This document shows, in pieces, positions 1-7,325 of a stretch of 64,000 nucleotides of DNA. Position numbers and translations under genes: made by a program. A model generated the notes under the pieces. That model saw only the letters and a list, made by a program, of their open reading frames with translations, was not told where the DNA came from and ran no database searches. Source of the stretch: JADFGZ01 sp965222345 (GTDB lineage: Bacteria; Acidobacteriota; Terriglobia; 2-12-FULL-54-10); contig CBDCTS010000007.1 of the NCBI GenBank assembly GCA_965222345.1, positions 1,612,001-1,676,000 of the forward strand, in the 5' to 3' direction. Each line of letters opens with the position of its first letter. The first letter of the stretch is position 1.

Positions 1-56
1 GCCAGCCCTTCCAGAAATTTAGCGGCGCCCACGCCGCCTGCCAGTACAGCGATCAT
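1..56 (-). CDS. cofD: CofD, 2-phospho-L-lactate transferase (N-terminus only)
   Basis: Reading the minus strand from an ATG at 56 into the left edge gives MIAVLAGGVGAAKFLEGL. This is the typical opening of the CofD/FbiA family, whose N-terminal LAGGVGGAKF loop binds the nucleotide part of the donor. CofD joins the phospholactyl (or equivalent) group to FO to form F420-0. The remainder lies outside the window. Only 18 residues are visible, so the call rests on that motif and on cofE, cofC, cofG and cofH lying within the next 11 kb. No clear ribosome binding site precedes the ATG. Confidence 0.75.
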   Translation of the reverse strand, partial: MIAVLAGGVGAAKFLEGL

Positions 57-205
57 GTCAAAGCCAATAACAAAGCCATTGCCCCGATCCTCTGTATATC
101 TTTTATCTCCCTTTTTTGCAATAGGTTAGCTGGATATCGGAAGTTTTGAAATGGCTTTGTTTTGCAAAAAAACTTTTTTTCGGCGCCTGCCTTCCGGTTT
201 ATAAC
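57..205. repeat. Flank of a dispersed repeat unit with T/A-rich block
   Basis: No gene is seen here. The block TTTTGCAAAAAAACTTTTTT at 160-179 recurs exactly, in inverse orientation, at 60761-60780. It lies on the 3' side of the NALKHGL-type gene, whereas the other parts of the repeat unit lie on its 5' side. See the finding on the repeat family. Confidence 0.5.
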
Positions 206-886
206 TTACTCCCGGCTGCCGGCAGCATCAGCGGACTCCGAGCCTCTCTCGCCGACCAGTCCGCCTCTGGAGCGTCTGGCCCGAGCTGCCTGCAGGCGTT
301 GGAACTCTTGCAGCGCGCTGTAGAAACTCCGCTCCAGCCAGCCCTCGTAACGGGAGAGCTTCACAAAGCTGTCTGCCCCCTCGCTGTCGCTGATGAAGGC
401 GTGACCCAGCGTAGAGCTCTCGGTTTTTTGCTGAGCCAGCGCATGCTCCTCCAGGGCTTTGGAAGCAGACTTCTCCTTGGGGACCGGTTTTTTCTTGTAT
501 AATTTATCCAACTCTGGAGTATCCGGCATCCATTCATAGCCGCTCCAATTTTGCTTCGCTACGATCTCGTAATAGTTCCAAGCGAACAAGCCGGATTCCA
601 GCCCGCTCAGCCGTCGAATTCTCCAGGCCAGCGCGGTAATGCGGTCGGCCAGCAGCAACTCCAGTTCTCCCACCGGCTTCAGCCCGGCGGAAAGCTCCTC
701 TCGGAAAGCCAGCCAATCGCTCTCTTTCTCTCCGGGCAACAGCAGTTGCCGGGAGTGCAGGCCATGCTTCAAGGCATTCCATCGGACGGCAATCTTGCCC
801 GCAGGCGTTTTTGGCCCGGTGGAACGCAGGGCGTTTTGCCGGTTTGCCTTTACCATTCGCTGTGAGGTCGGTTTCGTGTCGCTCAT
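206..886 (-). CDS. Conserved 'NALKHGL' type hypothetical protein
   Basis: A 226-residue protein that opens with a basic stretch containing RQNALRSTGPKTPAGKIAVR followed by WNALKHGLHSRQ. I recognise this pattern from hypothetical proteins common in environmental genomes of Acidobacteria, Planctomycetes and similar groups. It has no established function that I know of. The middle (about residues 60-110) is helical with a LADRITALAWRIRRL segment, and the C-terminus is charged and poor in predicted structure. A strong ribosome binding site (GGAGG) lies 8 bases before the ATG. The gene is flanked by short repeats on both sides that recur without the gene near 60.5-61 kb, so the gene may be part of a dispersed repeat unit. 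It sits between cofD and cofE and interrupts that arm of the F420 locus. Confidence 0.7.
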   Translation of the reverse strand: MSDTKPTSQRMVKANRQNALRSTGPKTPAGKIAVRWNALKHGLHSRQLLLPGEKESDWLAFREELSAGLKPVGELELLLADRITALAWRIRRLSGLESGLFAWNYYEIVAKQNWSGYEWMPDTPELDKLYKKKPVPKEKSASKALEEHALAQQKTESSTLGHAFISDSEGADSFVKLSRYEGWLERSFYSALQEFQRLQAARARRSRGGLVGERGSESADAAGSRE

Positions 887-912
887 CTGTTTTCCTCCAT
901 AGTATGTAGGTA

Positions 913-1065
913 GCGGCAGGCATTCCTGCCTGCCCTGCAGGGAACAGGCCTCCAGGCCTCTCCCCGCTTCCTACCGCCATCATAATCCGACCGCAGGGAA
1001 AACTTGAGGGAAGCTCGGAAGATTCGGTAGGCTCGGTAGATTCGGAAGATTCGGTAGAACGAGTT
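913..1065. repeat. REP-like palindrome plus TTCGGTAG repeats
   Basis: The block GGCAGGCATTCCTGCCTGCC at 915-934 is a near-palindrome. It is followed by several imperfect copies of TTCGGTAGATTCGG/TTCGGAAGATTCGG at about 1015-1062. Close relatives of both parts occur at 14.14-14.22 kb and 60.49-61.02 kb, always outside genes. This is upstream of the NALKHGL-type gene and downstream of cofE. The palindromic part could fold into a hairpin in RNA, but it has no T-run and is not a clear terminator. Confidence 0.6.
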
Positions 1066-1113
1066 CGGAAGGACTGGACCACGGCCAGACGAAAACCCGT
1101 CTCCGGGCCATCC

Positions 1114-1923
1114 CTACCGGAACAGGTCCTTCTCTTTGGGCCGAATCAGGTCGGCGGCTTTGCCCGGCCCCGGCGCCCAGGGGAAATTCCGAATCATCGC
1201 CGCCGGACAGCCGGAGGTCTTCCCCATCACCAATTCCGCTGCTGCGGCCATCTCATCGGCTGTAGCGATTACGGTGGCCGCAAGCGGATTCCCCTGCCGG
1301 TCCACGCCGCCCCGGTAGTCGCGCAACGGCTTGAAACCGGCTGCGCCGATGGCGACGTTGGTCAGGCCTTCGCGCCAGGGCCGCCCGAAGGTGTCGGAGA
1401 TGATTACGGCCAGCCGCTTGCCCGTCGCTCTGCCCAGTTCCTCCAGCAGCCGCTCGGCGGAGGCGTCCGGGTCGGCGGGCAGCAAGGAAACCCATCCCTG
1501 GGGGACGTTCGAGCTATCCACACCGGCGTTGGCGCAGACCAGTCCCTGATGAGTCTCTACGATAAGGACTCCGGCATCCCCTCGCTCGTCCCTGCGCGCC
1601 TCCATTCTGACCACGCGCCTGCTCTCCCGCAGGATGACCTCCAGATGCCTTGGGTCCTTTCCCAGCTTCTCCGCCAGCGAGAGGGCGGAGGGAGAAGGCT
1701 CTACACTGTTCAGCTCCACCATGCGCCCTTCGGCCTTGGAGACGACTTTCTGCGCCACTACCAGCACGTCGCCGTCTTGCAGGCCCGGTCCCTTCTGCTC
1801 GATCGCCTGCACCAGCAAAGCGGCCAGGGGATCGCCGCAGACGATTTCCGGCAGGCCCGTGATCGCAAGAATTTCGAGCCTCTCCGGCGGCGGCTGGTCC
1901 GATGTTTGTGGTGTTTGAGGCAT
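1114..1923 (-). CDS. cofE: CofE, F420-0:gamma-glutamyl ligase
   Basis: CofE adds one or more glutamates to F420-0 with GTP. The 269-residue protein shows the CofE layout: ITGLPEIVCGDPL near residue 20, GDVLVVAQKVVSKAEGR near 50, then IISDTFGRPWREG and NVAIGAAGFKPLRDYRG, and a C-terminal MGKTSGCPAAMIRNF segment. The start is the ATG at 1923. The reading frame stays open further upstream, but that part is the end of an insertion sequence and is not native protein. The insertion lies five bases before this ATG and its target duplication includes the start codon. The coding region is therefore intact, but its own promoter and ribosome binding site are displaced by 1.4 kb. Expression may now depend on sequence in the element end. 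Confidence 0.9.
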   Translation of the reverse strand: MPQTPQTSDQPPPERLEILAITGLPEIVCGDPLAALLVQAIEQKGPGLQDGDVLVVAQKVVSKAEGRMVELNSVEPSPSALSLAEKLGKDPRHLEVILRESRRVVRMEARRDERGDAGVLIVETHQGLVCANAGVDSSNVPQGWVSLLPADPDASAERLLEELGRATGKRLAVIISDTFGRPWREGLTNVAIGAAGFKPLRDYRGGVDRQGNPLAATVIATADEMAAAAELVMGKTSGCPAAMIRNFPWAPGPGKAADLIRPKEKDLFR

Positions 1924-1929
1924 TTGTCC
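1913..1929. repeat. Target site duplication, left of ISNCY copy 1
   Basis: GTTTGAGGCATTTGTCC is repeated at 3343-3359 on the other side of the element. The complement contains the ATG and the next codons of cofE, so the duplication leaves one complete start region attached to cofE and one orphan copy beyond the element. Confidence 0.9.
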
Positions 1930-3342
1930 TGTTGTTAGCAAGTTAAAATGTCCGGTATATGTAGCAAGTGAAATGTCCGCTTTCATGATTCTACCGAAAG
2001 TGATTTGGCGCTGACCGAAGGAGCCCGTAGGGCGACGGAGGTGAGCGCCAAATGGTGTTGTCGGGAAGCCACAGGGCTCCGCCGCCGACCGCCGCACCGG
2101 ATCGCCACCCCCTCGGAGGAGTAGCGGCCCACCGTGTGCGGCCCATAGCCAATGCTTAACGTCCCATCCAGGTGTTCATAGACGGTCACCCGGCAGCCCG
2201 CCAGAGTCCCGCGCCAAGGAGTTTTCTCGATCTGGAGGAGGCGGTTCTCCAGACTGACCGTATTGTCCCGATTCACTATCCGCTGGTGCTGGATCGAGAA
2301 GATTCGCTCTAACTCCCGCCTGGCTGACGGCAAAAAGGCGCTGCCTGGTTGGGTGGCCGGCACGGCAAAGCGCCGGTTGAACTCCCCGATATAGCCCTCC
2401 CGCAGGAACCGATTCGCTGCCTCTAGCGTGATGATTCCCCGCAGGCGCAGTTCCTGCGGCAGCCGCCCTTGCCAGGTCCCGAAGTTCCGCTCGCTGCGTC
2501 CCCGCGCCTGCGGCGAATAGGCCGGAATCATCTGAATGCCCAGCTCCCGCAGGGCGCGGCCCACCTGGGTCAGCCGTTGCCGATCCACCGGCTCGCCCGC
2601 CTTCCGGGTCAGGAAGAAATGACTGGCCCGGTCGCTATAAAGGGCGCAAAAGATCCCCTGCTGCTCGACCACCTCCCGCAGGGCAGCCAGCACCGTCCGC
2701 GTCGATTCCTGCTCTACCAGTTGCGCATAGTAAATCTCGCTGCTGGCATCATCCAGGACCACCAGCAGGTCATACCAGCGATCATCGACAAACCACCGAT
2801 GCTGGCTCCCATCCAGATGCAGCAGCATTCCCGGCAACGGCCGCCGGGGCCGCCTCTGGCGGTGCAGGCCCCGCTTCCGCCTCCTGTTCACTAGCCCCGC
2901 CCCTTGCAATGCCAGCTTCACCCAGGTGTAGCTCAGCCGGAGGCCGTGCTCTTCCCGCAGCTTTTCGTGAAAGTGCCGCACGTTGAAGTCAAAGTACTTC
3001 TCCTGATACAGCCCCAACACCTTCTCCACCGTCCCCAGGGGTACCCGCCGCGGACTCGGCTTTCCCCGCCGCCGGTCAAACAGCCCGTCGTAGCCGTACT
3101 GCTCGTACCGGCTGCGCCACCGCCTCATCTGCCGGTCGCTGATCCCGATGATCTCGGCTGCCTGCCACCAGTTGATCCGCTTCCCTATCGCTCGCAAAAT
3201 TACTTCTTGTATCTTCATCGCCCGCTCCATCGCAGCTTCCGAGTAGAACTTCATGCCACCTCCTGGCAAAAAGCCCTACCCTACGCCGCTCAAAGCGGAC
3301 ATTTCACATGTTAATTAGACCGGACATATCATGTGCACGACA
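1930..3342 (-). mobile_element. ISNCY-type (ISDol1-like) insertion sequence, copy 1
   Basis: A 1413-bp element whose ends read TGTTGTTAGCAAGTTAAAAT on one side and, on the complement of the other, TGTCGTGCACATGATATG. Each end carries two ATGTCCG boxes about 25 bases apart, probably transposase binding sites. It is flanked by 17-bp direct repeats (1913-1929 and 3343-3359). Long duplications of this kind are known for the ISDol1 group of ISNCY. A second copy at 50659-52073 is inverted relative to this one. Copy 1 lacks the two bases TA near its right tip that copy 2 has. The boundaries come from the direct repeats and the comparison of both copies. Confidence 0.9.
1983..3254 (-). CDS. DDE transposase of ISNCY-type element
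   Basis: The 423-residue transposase starts MKFYSEAAMERAMKIQEVIL. The ATG at 3254 is preceded by AGGAGGT with good spacing, which decides the start over an ATG five codons upstream. Residues about 10-60 form helix-turn-helix domains (WWQAAEIIGISDRQMRRW). The DDE core follows: LHLDGSQHRWF (first D), YSDRASHFF (second D) and ARGRSERNFGTWQ (E). This is the pattern of ISNCY/ISDol1 transposases and of integrase core domains. The translated protein is identical to that of copy 2 at 50749-52020, so the transfer or duplication is recent. Nothing suggests that the protein is inactive. Confidence 0.92.
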   Translation of the reverse strand: MKFYSEAAMERAMKIQEVILRAIGKRINWWQAAEIIGISDRQMRRWRSRYEQYGYDGLFDRRRGKPSPRRVPLGTVEKVLGLYQEKYFDFNVRHFHEKLREEHGLRLSYTWVKLALQGAGLVNRRRKRGLHRQRRPRRPLPGMLLHLDGSQHRWFVDDRWYDLLVVLDDASSEIYYAQLVEQESTRTVLAALREVVEQQGIFCALYSDRASHFFLTRKAGEPVDRQRLTQVGRALRELGIQMIPAYSPQARGRSERNFGTWQGRLPQELRLRGIITLEAANRFLREGYIGEFNRRFAVPATQPGSAFLPSARRELERIFSIQHQRIVNRDNTVSLENRLLQIEKTPWRGTLAGCRVTVYEHLDGTLSIGYGPHTVGRYSSEGVAIRCGGRRRSPVASRQHHLALTSVALRAPSVSAKSLSVES

Positions 3343-3359
3343 GTTTGAGGCATTTGTCC
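3343..3359. repeat. Target site duplication, right of ISNCY copy 1
   Basis: This is the second copy of the 17-bp target sequence. Read on the minus strand it is the original cofE start region; it now runs straight into the element end and encodes nothing useful. Confidence 0.9.
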
Positions 3360-3617
3360 TTGACAACCTTTGCGCCCCAGACTACTTTCTCATGCTGGCT
3401 GCTTCAAGGGGCTGCCTCCGGCAATGTTACATCTCCTCGGCTTGGCGCGCTCGCGCCAAATCGGTCTGCGTAGTGGTCGGTGCGAGCCTTCTCCCTAAGT
3501 TGCCTACCAGCACCAGTGGTAGCCATCACGACAAACGCTTTACTTGTCCTGGGTCGTTGCTCCCCTCGGAAGCTCAGAGTTCGACATGAGCCTGTCGAAG
3601 GGACAGGGTGCTAGGGC
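3360..3617. other. Non-coding region, former cofE upstream region
   Basis: No convincing gene is seen in either direction. This was the cofE 5' region before the insertion, so the displaced cofE promoter should lie here on the minus strand. I could not identify it. A 7-bp inverted repeat with a 6-base loop (TTCGACA/TGTCGAA) lies at 3580-3599. The sequence resembles a palindrome that is frequent in many bacterial genomes. Confidence 0.5.
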
Positions 3618-3626
3618 TGCTATAAT
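3618..3626 (+). promoter_or_regulatory. Extended -10 promoter candidate
   Basis: TGCTATAAT fits the extended -10 consensus (TGnTATAAT) perfectly. No good -35 box lies upstream. It points toward the restriction-modification operon starting at 3712, giving a leader of about 80 bases. It lies just outside the left inverted repeat of the element at 3647, so the operon may be read from a host promoter. Confidence 0.5.
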
Positions 3627-3646
3627 ACAAATGCCTCGGAAAATTA

Positions 3647-3667
3647 GGGAATTATATATTTGACTCC
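3647..3667 (+). repeat. Left terminal inverted repeat of the R-M element
   Basis: It pairs with 6567-6587 at 18 of 21 positions. It lies 45 bases before the start codon of the transposase remnant. Confidence 0.75.
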
Positions 3668-3711
3668 ATCGTTGAAAAGGGTAGTTATCTACCACCTAGC
3701 AAGGGGGGCAG

Positions 3712-4071
3712 ATGAGCCGTTCGACGATCAGCACCAATCAGATTTTCGAAATGCTTCCTGATACGGAGGCTATCATCTTGTTGTTAGGCGATATGTACTA
3801 TACTCACGAGCGAATCGACCACGGCGCCAAAGAGTACGTCCGCGCCAGCGTGACGACTAACGGTAGCAAAAGCGTATGGGCAGCCATGAAGCGCGGATTG
3901 CATGGGGTGTATCACCACGCCAGCACAAAGCATCTGCGCCGCTACATCCACGAATTCACTTTCCGACTGAATGATGGTGACGTAAAACGGCATACCCTCG
4001 AACGCTTCACCAGCCTCATGCTGGTTTCGTTTGGCCCGCGGCGTAGCACCTACAAAGAATTGACCGCATGA
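3712..4071 (+). pseudogene. Internally deleted IS1595 (ISXO2-like) transposase
   Basis: The 119-residue frame begins MSRSTISTNQIFEMLPDTEA, the usual N-terminus of IS1595-family transposases. After about 25 residues it jumps to the C-terminal part of the ISXO2-like domain: DHGAKEYVRASVTTNGSKSV followed by HGVYHHASTKHLRRYIHEFT and RLNDGD. The zinc-binding region and most of the DDE core (about 170 residues) are missing, but the frame is kept. It cannot catalyse transposition; it might still bind ends. Its stop overlaps the next gene as ATGA, so translation of the methyltransferase is probably coupled to this frame. That may explain why the fragment has stayed open. Confidence 0.75.
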
Positions 4072-5342
4072 CGACCGATCTAGACGCGCTGAATCTGATC
4101 ACCGACAAGGTGCTGACGTATCGGCGCGACAAGAAAGGCCAGAATCAAAAACCGAATTCCGCCCCCGTAGCGGATTTCACTTTCTATGAATTTTTCGCGG
4201 GCGGCGGCATGATCCGGCGCGGTCTTGGCCTCAATTGGGAGTGCCTGTTCGCAAACGATTTTGACAACAAGAAAACCGCCACTTACAAGTCCAATTGGGG
4301 CGAAGACGTTGTCGTCACCAAAGACGTTCGCGAAGTCACAACCAAGGAACTCAAGGGCCGTGCCGATCTGATTTGGGCGTCGTTCCCTTGCCAAGATTTG
4401 TCGCTTGCTGGCATGGGCGCGGGGCTCAAGGGAGATCATTCTGGCACTTTTTGGCCATTTTGGGAATTGGTGAAGAAGCTGGACTCCGAAAATCGCGGAC
4501 CTGGCGTTCTGGTTCTCGAAAACGTATGCGGTACCCTCACCTCGCACAAAGGGAAAGACTTTACGGCTATCGCGAACGCGTTGGCGGAAGGAGGCTATCG
4601 CTTCGGCGCGATTGTAATCGACGCTGTTGAATTCGTTCCTCAGTCTCGCCCGCGCCTATTCGTCATCGCTGTGGCGAACAGCGCGAGGGTGCTCGCAAAT
4701 CTGGTTTCCGACGAGGCGTCCTTTCTGTGGCATACAAAGGCGCTACAGGTTGCGTATTTGAGGCTCGAAGGAAAGGCTAAGGAACAGTGGGTGTGGTGGA
4801 AACTGCCCACGCCTCCGCGCCGTAACACGCTCCTCGCCGATCTGGTCGAGGAAAATCCGGCAAGCGTCAAATGGCATACTCCAAACGAGACCAAGAAGCT
4901 GCTCGGCATGATGAGCTCGGTGAACAAAGAGAAGTTCGAGGCCGCGAAAAAAAGTGGCCAATTGCTGGTTGGCGCCGTGTACAAGCGCACCCGCTTAGAC
5001 GACAAAGACGAAAAGGTGCAACGCGCCGAAGTCCGCTTCGACGATATTGCGGGATGCCTAAGAACATCCACGGGCGGCTCCAGCCGCCAATTGATACTCG
5101 TGGTGAAAGGTGACGAAGTGCGTTCGCGCTTGCTTTCCAGCCGCGAGGCTGCGCGCCTCATGGGTCTTCCCGATGAGTACAAGTTGCCCGCGAGTTACAA
5201 TGAGGCGTACCATCTGGCCGGGGACGGCGTTGTAGTCCCCGTGGTGCGATTTCTAGCAAAAAACTTGCTGGAACCTATCGTGCTGAGCAACCAGCCAAAG
5301 GGTGCCAATGCCAGCCGAGATTCCGTGCGAACGGAACACTGA
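4068..5342 (+). CDS. DNA cytosine-5 methyltransferase of Type II R-M system
   Basis: A 424-residue C5-methyltransferase with the family motifs in order: motif I FYEFFAGGGMIRRGL (residue 40), the catalytic motif IV FPCQDLSLAG (about 107), motif VI LENVCG (about 150), motif VIII QSRPRLFVIAV (about 190), and near the C-terminus SREAARLMGLPDEY (motif IX) and YHLAGDGVVVPVV (motif X). The variable target-recognition region lies between motifs VIII and IX. It should protect host DNA from the endonuclease encoded by the next gene. The specificity cannot be read from the sequence. Start codon overlaps the stop of the preceding frame (ATGA) and the end overlaps the endonuclease start by 35 bases. Confidence 0.93.
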   Translation: MTTDLDALNLITDKVLTYRRDKKGQNQKPNSAPVADFTFYEFFAGGGMIRRGLGLNWECLFANDFDNKKTATYKSNWGEDVVVTKDVREVTTKELKGRADLIWASFPCQDLSLAGMGAGLKGDHSGTFWPFWELVKKLDSENRGPGVLVLENVCGTLTSHKGKDFTAIANALAEGGYRFGAIVIDAVEFVPQSRPRLFVIAVANSARVLANLVSDEASFLWHTKALQVAYLRLEGKAKEQWVWWKLPTPPRRNTLLADLVEENPASVKWHTPNETKKLLGMMSSVNKEKFEAAKKSGQLLVGAVYKRTRLDDKDEKVQRAEVRFDDIAGCLRTSTGGSSRQLILVVKGDEVRSRLLSSREAARLMGLPDEYKLPASYNEAYHLAGDGVVVPVVRFLAKNLLEPIVLSNQPKGANASRDSVRTEH

Positions 5343-6171
5343 ACTTGAAGGGCAGATCAAGGAATTTGCCGAGGTTCTAAAGACCGAGTCTCACAAACTC
5401 TGGGAACACCGCCTTTCCGAATCCGACTTCTACCAAAGCGGCATTCTCGAAGGCGCGATTCAGCGCATTCGCGGCCAATACTCCGCGACAATGCATGAGA
5501 AGCGCGACTTCATCGCCCGCATCCTGAACTACATGCAAGATCAGGATTACATCGACGACTGGCATTCTACCGGAAGCGCCAATCGCCATGACTATTCGAT
5601 CAAGCTGAAGAACGGGCGAATTTCTGTTGTCGAACTGAAGGGTTGTCTAGACGGCAACAACACCAACATCTTCGAACGCCCGACTCACGCCCAGGAATTC
5701 ATCATTTGGAGCATCTGCACCAATGCTTCCGCGGACCCTCGCCACAATGTCTGGTCAGGTATCCACACTCGGCTCAGCGCGGAGATCATCGAGAACGAAA
5801 AACAAGTTGATGGGCTGATCGTTTGGGACTGGCTTTGCGGAACGAAAGCGAGGCCGTGCCCGAAGCTGGACCGCCTTCCAGGCCAACGCCTAACGACCGT
5901 GGGACAGCACAAGCTGCCGCCACCGTGCATCTACCTATTCCCTCGAACGGTGCCGAGCGTCAGGAACAATCCAAATCCCGAGCCTCACAAACTCGAAGAT
6001 GTCGGATTTCTGTTCGCCCTGAATGAGTGCTTCGGCGGCTATTTCGATGAGATCAACCACGTGCGCTTCCTAGTCGCGCATCAGGGCGGTGACACGGTGC
6101 GAACCACGTCTATCGAACGCGCGAACGTCACTCAACGGAAATCAAGGGCTACGGCGATCAAGCGGCGATGA
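5308..6171 (+). CDS. Probable Type II restriction endonuclease (PD-(D/E)XK)
   Basis: This 287-residue protein has no family name that I recognise. Residues about 90-110 read HDYSIKLKNGRISVVELKGC, which fits the PD-(D/E)XK nuclease core (D followed by ELK on the next strand). Its position between a C5-methyltransferase and a Vsr nuclease, with overlapping ends, makes the cognate restriction enzyme the best explanation. I chose ATG at 5308, which has AAAGGG upstream; a GTG at 5302 is an alternative. The C-terminal quarter is basic. The stop overlaps the vsr start as ATGA. Function is an inference from the motif and the operon. Confidence 0.75.
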   Translation: MPAEIPCERNTELEGQIKEFAEVLKTESHKLWEHRLSESDFYQSGILEGAIQRIRGQYSATMHEKRDFIARILNYMQDQDYIDDWHSTGSANRHDYSIKLKNGRISVVELKGCLDGNNTNIFERPTHAQEFIIWSICTNASADPRHNVWSGIHTRLSAEIIENEKQVDGLIVWDWLCGTKARPCPKLDRLPGQRLTTVGQHKLPPPCIYLFPRTVPSVRNNPNPEPHKLEDVGFLFALNECFGGYFDEINHVRFLVAHQGGDTVRTTSIERANVTQRKSRATAIKRR

Positions 6172-6563
6172 CTTCAACCGAACGCAGCCGCATTATGCGC
6201 TCAGTCAAAGGCCGGGATACCGGGCCGGAAATGATCGTTCGCCGTCTTACTCACAAAATGGGCTATCGCTTCCGCCTTCATCGCGCCGATCTACCTGGAA
6301 ATCCCGATCTAGTGTTCCCGTCCCGGCGCGCCGTGGTATTCGTTAACGGGTGTTTCTGGCACGGTCACGGATGCAAACGCGGGGCGCGGACGCCAAAGAC
6401 GAATTCCGAGTATTGGACGGCGAAGATCGCCCGCAACCTGGAGCGGGACAAAGCGCATCGTTCAAGGCTTAAAGGCCTCAAATGGCGTTCTCTGGTACTA
6501 TGGGAATGCCAGTTGAAAGACGAACGCCGATTGCGGGCCAAAATCCGTAGATTTCTGGGCTAA
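6168..6563 (+). CDS. vsr: Very short patch repair endonuclease Vsr
   Basis: Vsr nicks T:G mismatches that arise when 5-methylcytosine deaminates, and is typically carried beside C5-methyltransferases. The 131-residue protein shows the family pattern: RSVKGRDTGPE near the N-terminus, LPGNPDLVFPSRRAVVFVNG with the metal-binding aspartate, GCFWHGHGC with the catalytic histidine and zinc ligands, TNSEYWTAKIARNLERD, and the final zinc ligand in WECQL. All key residues are present. ATG overlaps the endonuclease stop. Vsr repairs the mutations caused by the methyltransferase at 4068, so its presence supports cytosine-5 methylation. Confidence 0.95.
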   Translation: MTSTERSRIMRSVKGRDTGPEMIVRRLTHKMGYRFRLHRADLPGNPDLVFPSRRAVVFVNGCFWHGHGCKRGARTPKTNSEYWTAKIARNLERDKAHRSRLKGLKWRSLVLWECQLKDERRLRAKIRRFLG

Positions 6564-6566
6564 AGG

Positions 6567-6587
6567 GGAGTTAAGTATGTAATTCCC
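6567..6587 (-). repeat. Right terminal inverted repeat of the R-M element
   Basis: It is the inverted partner of 3647-3667 and begins 3 bases after the vsr stop codon. Confidence 0.75.
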
Positions 6588-6773
6588 CCAAATTAGAGAG
6601 CTTATCAGAAATCCCGAATCTGCCGGATTCATTGATCGAGGAGGCAGGGGGGATCATCGAAGCTTTGTGCATCCCTGAGTAACCAAGCCGGTTACCCTTT
6701 CTGGTAAGCCCGGAGACTACGCCAAGCGCTGCCAGGAAAAAGCCGTCCGGGGAGCACCAGCGGAGTCGAAACA

Positions 6774-7013
6774 ATGAAAGAAAGTGCTCGTTACGTCAAG
6801 ATAGTAGAATGGTCCGAAGAAGATCAATGTTTTGTGGGTAGTTGTCCGGGATTGTTCTACGGTGGCTGCCACGGCAACGACGAGAAAGAAGTGTTTGCGG
6901 AGGTTTGCGAGAAGGTGGAGGAGGTGCTTGCCCTCTACAAGCAAGAAGGGAAACCCTTGCCGCCTCCCACCTGCGGGAAAGATTATGCTAACAAAATGCT
7001 GACGGTCGCCTGA
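6774..7013 (+). CDS. HicB-like antitoxin, orphan
   Basis: The 79-residue protein has the HicB partial RNase H-like fold pattern: YVKIVEWSEEDQCFVGSCPG, then GGCHGNDEKEVFAEVCEKVE and a C-terminal KPLPPP. HicB proteins neutralise HicA mRNA interferases. No HicA gene is visible on either side, so either the toxin was lost or this is a solitary HicB, which is common. There is no HTH or Arc domain fused at the C-terminus. It lies between the R-M element and another TA pair, in the accessory stretch between the two F420 arms. Confidence 0.7.
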   Translation: MKESARYVKIVEWSEEDQCFVGSCPGLFYGGCHGNDEKEVFAEVCEKVEEVLALYKQEGKPLPPPTCGKDYANKMLTVA

Positions 7014-7124
7014 CTGCCCGCAGCAGGAAATTGATGGAAAGCGATATCCGGGCATGCCTTAGTGTCTTTCCGACAGCTACCGGTCGTTTGCGCTGGACAG
7101 CGGGGGAGGAGTAAGCTGAAGAGC

Positions 7125-7325
7125 ATGAGCATGATTGAAGAGATTGAAGAAGCTGTCCGGCGGCTTTCGAGTGAGGAACTCGCCGCGTTTCGGGCGTGGT
7201 TCGCGGAGTTTGACGCGGCGGCTTGGGACCACCAGATTGAACAAGATATAGCCGTCGGCCGTCTCGATGCGCTGGCGGATGAAGCCCTGGACGACCTGCG
7301 CCAGGGCCGCTGCGCCGATCGGTGA
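7125..7325 (+). CDS. Antitoxin-like protein paired with a broken RelE/ParE toxin
   Basis: A 66-residue acidic protein, MSMIEEIEEAVRRLSSEELA then FRAWFAEFDAAAWDHQIEQD and ending LDDLRQGRCADR. I recognise the pattern as the small partner encoded directly before RelE/ParE-type toxins in many environmental genomes. The start at 7125 is chosen because the conserved part begins there; the ATG at 7131 is possible. The stop overlaps the next frame as GTGA, a typical antitoxin-toxin overlap. The toxin frame is damaged, so the antitoxin probably has no partner left. Confidence 0.7.
   Translation: MSMIEEIEEAVRRLSSEELAAFRAWFAEFDAAAWDHQIEQDIAVGRLDALADEALDDLRQGRCADR

Larger units (their letters stand above)
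3647..6587 (+). mobile_element. IS1595-like element carrying an R-M-Vsr operon
   Basis: A 21-base inverted repeat brackets the transposase remnant and the three R-M genes. The left end is 3647-3667, GGGAATTATATATTTGACTC plus C. The right end is the complement of 6567-6587, GGGAATTACATACTTAACTC plus C. Eighteen of 21 positions match and all three differences are transitions. The 8-base flanks in register (GAAAATTA and CCAAATTA) agree at six positions, as expected for a worn 8-bp target duplication, the size used by IS1595-family elements. The vsr stop codon lies only 3 bases inside the right repeat. The transposase is internally deleted, so the element cannot move on its own. The element is an inference from the repeats, the flanks and the transposase fragment. 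Confidence 0.7.

Noticed and set aside
1924..2097. In-frame N-terminal extension of cofE
   Set aside because: These 58 codons are the end of the insertion sequence; the native protein starts at 1923, inside the target duplication.
3308..3589. 93-codon plus-strand frame right of ISNCY copy 1
   Set aside because: It begins inside the element end, has no homology I recognise and runs through the former cofE upstream region.
3580..3599. TTCGACA/TGTCGAA inverted repeat as a controller-protein operator of the R-M operon
   Set aside because: No C-protein gene is present, and this palindrome type is frequent in many genomes, so a specific operator role is unsupported.
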